Origin: Aeromonas piscicola
Lineage (GTDB): Bacteria; Pseudomonadota; Gammaproteobacteria; Enterobacterales; Aeromonadaceae
Assembly (NCBI RefSeq): GCF_000820005.1
Contig: NZ_CDBL01000044.1
Location: 112,406-176,405 of the forward strand
Length of the DNA: 64,000 nt
Direction of reading: 5' to 3'
Translations under genes and position numbers: made by a program
Notes under the pieces: generated by a model
Told to the model about the DNA's origin: nothing
What the model saw: only the letters and a program-made list of their open reading frames with translations
Databases searched by the model: none
In this document: piece after piece, positions 63,596 through 64,000 of the stretch
Position numbering within the stretch: position 1 is the stretch's first letter
Layout of the letters: the number at the start of each line of letters is the position of its first letter

Positions 63596-64000
63596 TCAGC
63601 CGCGCCAGTCCTGCAGTGCCTTGAGACTGACGTTCTGGCCCGCCACCTGCAGGATGATGTAATCCTGGGCTATGGCGATCAGGGTGACGCCGGGGGCGAC
63701 CTCGCTGCCCTCGCGAAACTCACGGCCGTTCAGCATCACGGCCCGCTTGGCCGGGTTGGACGAGAATACATGGGAGCCGTAGGCCAGGGCAGGGATCCGC
63801 TGCTTCAGCTCCAGCGGCAGGGCGCTGATCGGCATGGCCTGAGACTCGCTCTGGGCCTGGGGCGCCGTCTCCTCCATCAGCGGTGTGCTATTGAGTGCAT
63901 TCATGATGCGCTCGGCCAGCCCCTGGCTGCCGTTGGCGGCAGGGGCACTGTCATTGGGGGCGACTCTGGGGCGCACCACGGGTTCCGGCAGCGGCGGGGG
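63596..64000 (-). CDS. exeB: ExeB/GspB-type type II secretion protein, C-terminal part (5' end outside window)
   Basis: The frame is open to the window edge (no start inside). The visible ~135 residues begin with a Pro-rich linker (PPPLPEPVVRPRVAPN) and contain the T2SSB/GspB C-terminal domain: LPLELKQRIPALAYGSHVFS, RAVMLNGREFREGSEVAPGV, IAQDYIILQVAGQNVSLKAL. In Aeromonas ExeA-ExeB inserts the secretin ExeD through the peptidoglycan. GCAT, 3.5 kb away, is exported by this system. Confidence 0.85.
   Translation of the reverse strand, partial: PPPLPEPVVRPRVAPNDSAPAANGSQGLAERIMNALNSTPLMEETAPQAQSESQAMPISALPLELKQRIPALAYGSHVFSSNPAKRAVMLNGREFREGSEVAPGVTLIAIAQDYIILQVAGQNVSLKALQDWRG

Overview
The window is 64 kb of GC-rich, gammaproteobacterial chromosome, almost certainly from Aeromonas. 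The strongest pointer is the secreted GDSL acyltransferase at 59114-60121, whose length (335 aa) and sequence match the Aeromonas glycerophospholipid:cholesterol acyltransferase (GCAT) as I remember it. The 3' part of a GspB/ExeB-type secretion gene at the right edge, and the orthologues of acnB, tmcA, glgCA, rsmC, dapA, pqiABC, mltC-yggX-mutY and bfd-bfr, agree. I see no intact insertion sequence, integrase, prophage module or CRISPR array. This is ordinary backbone with small accessory patches.

Layout. 1-9.1 kb: the end of acnB, an SDR/LysR pair, a LysR/LysE pair, an FAD-linked lactone-oxidase-like gene, a G3E GTPase, an MdtD-like exporter and a YbaK-like deacylase. 9.1-14.4 kb: folK, folB and divergent plsY, then a tRNA operon (Phe-Thr-Phe-Asn), a K+-channel-like gene, two small accessory genes and a degenerate tRNA-Asn copy. 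14.4-24.5 kb: an inner-membrane gate protein, cheV, tmcA-hlyU-like, iron-storage genes bfd and bfr, a DUF885 lipoprotein, mgsA and a SieB-like membrane protein. 24.5-34.5 kb: a cation antiporter behind a manganese-type riboswitch, ansB, a copper-chaperone-like protein, an AEC transporter, then treR and treBC with maa. 34.5-43.8 kb: a ydcSTUV-patD module (polyamine-type ABC transporter plus aminobutyraldehyde dehydrogenase), a LysR gene, nhaC, and a small gene with a strong Fur-type box. 43.8-53.3 kb: three tRNA-Leu genes, glgCA, rsmC, dapA, a diguanylate cyclase next to an HDOD protein, a HAD phosphatase and an Hfq paralogue. 53.4-64 kb: pqiABC, an OmpA-like porin, a family-3 solute-binding protein, GCAT, a ygiW-like gene, mltC, yggX, mutY and the end of exeB.

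How genes fit together. treR/treB/treC form a regulated trehalose uptake and hydrolysis unit with two visible operators. ydcS-T-U-V-patD would import a polyamine-like compound and oxidise the derived aldehyde. bfd and bfr store and release iron. pqiABC builds an MCE lipid-transport bridge. The GGDEF and HDOD genes form a candidate c-di-GMP pair.

Most unusual signals. At five places a gene start or gene end is repeated in the adjoining spacer: the G3E GTPase start, and the ends of mgsA, the AEC transporter, ydcU and yggX. In three of them the copies differ from the gene almost only at synonymous positions, as expected of diverged alleles rather than recent slippage. Other leads are a divergent Hfq paralogue, a 68-residue membrane protein whose promoter is overlaid by a Fur-type box, a lysine-codon-rich leader plus terminator before dapA, and a manganese-type riboswitch in front of a Na+/Ca2+-exchanger-family gene. 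All calls come from reading the sequence and memory of the families; no database search was run.
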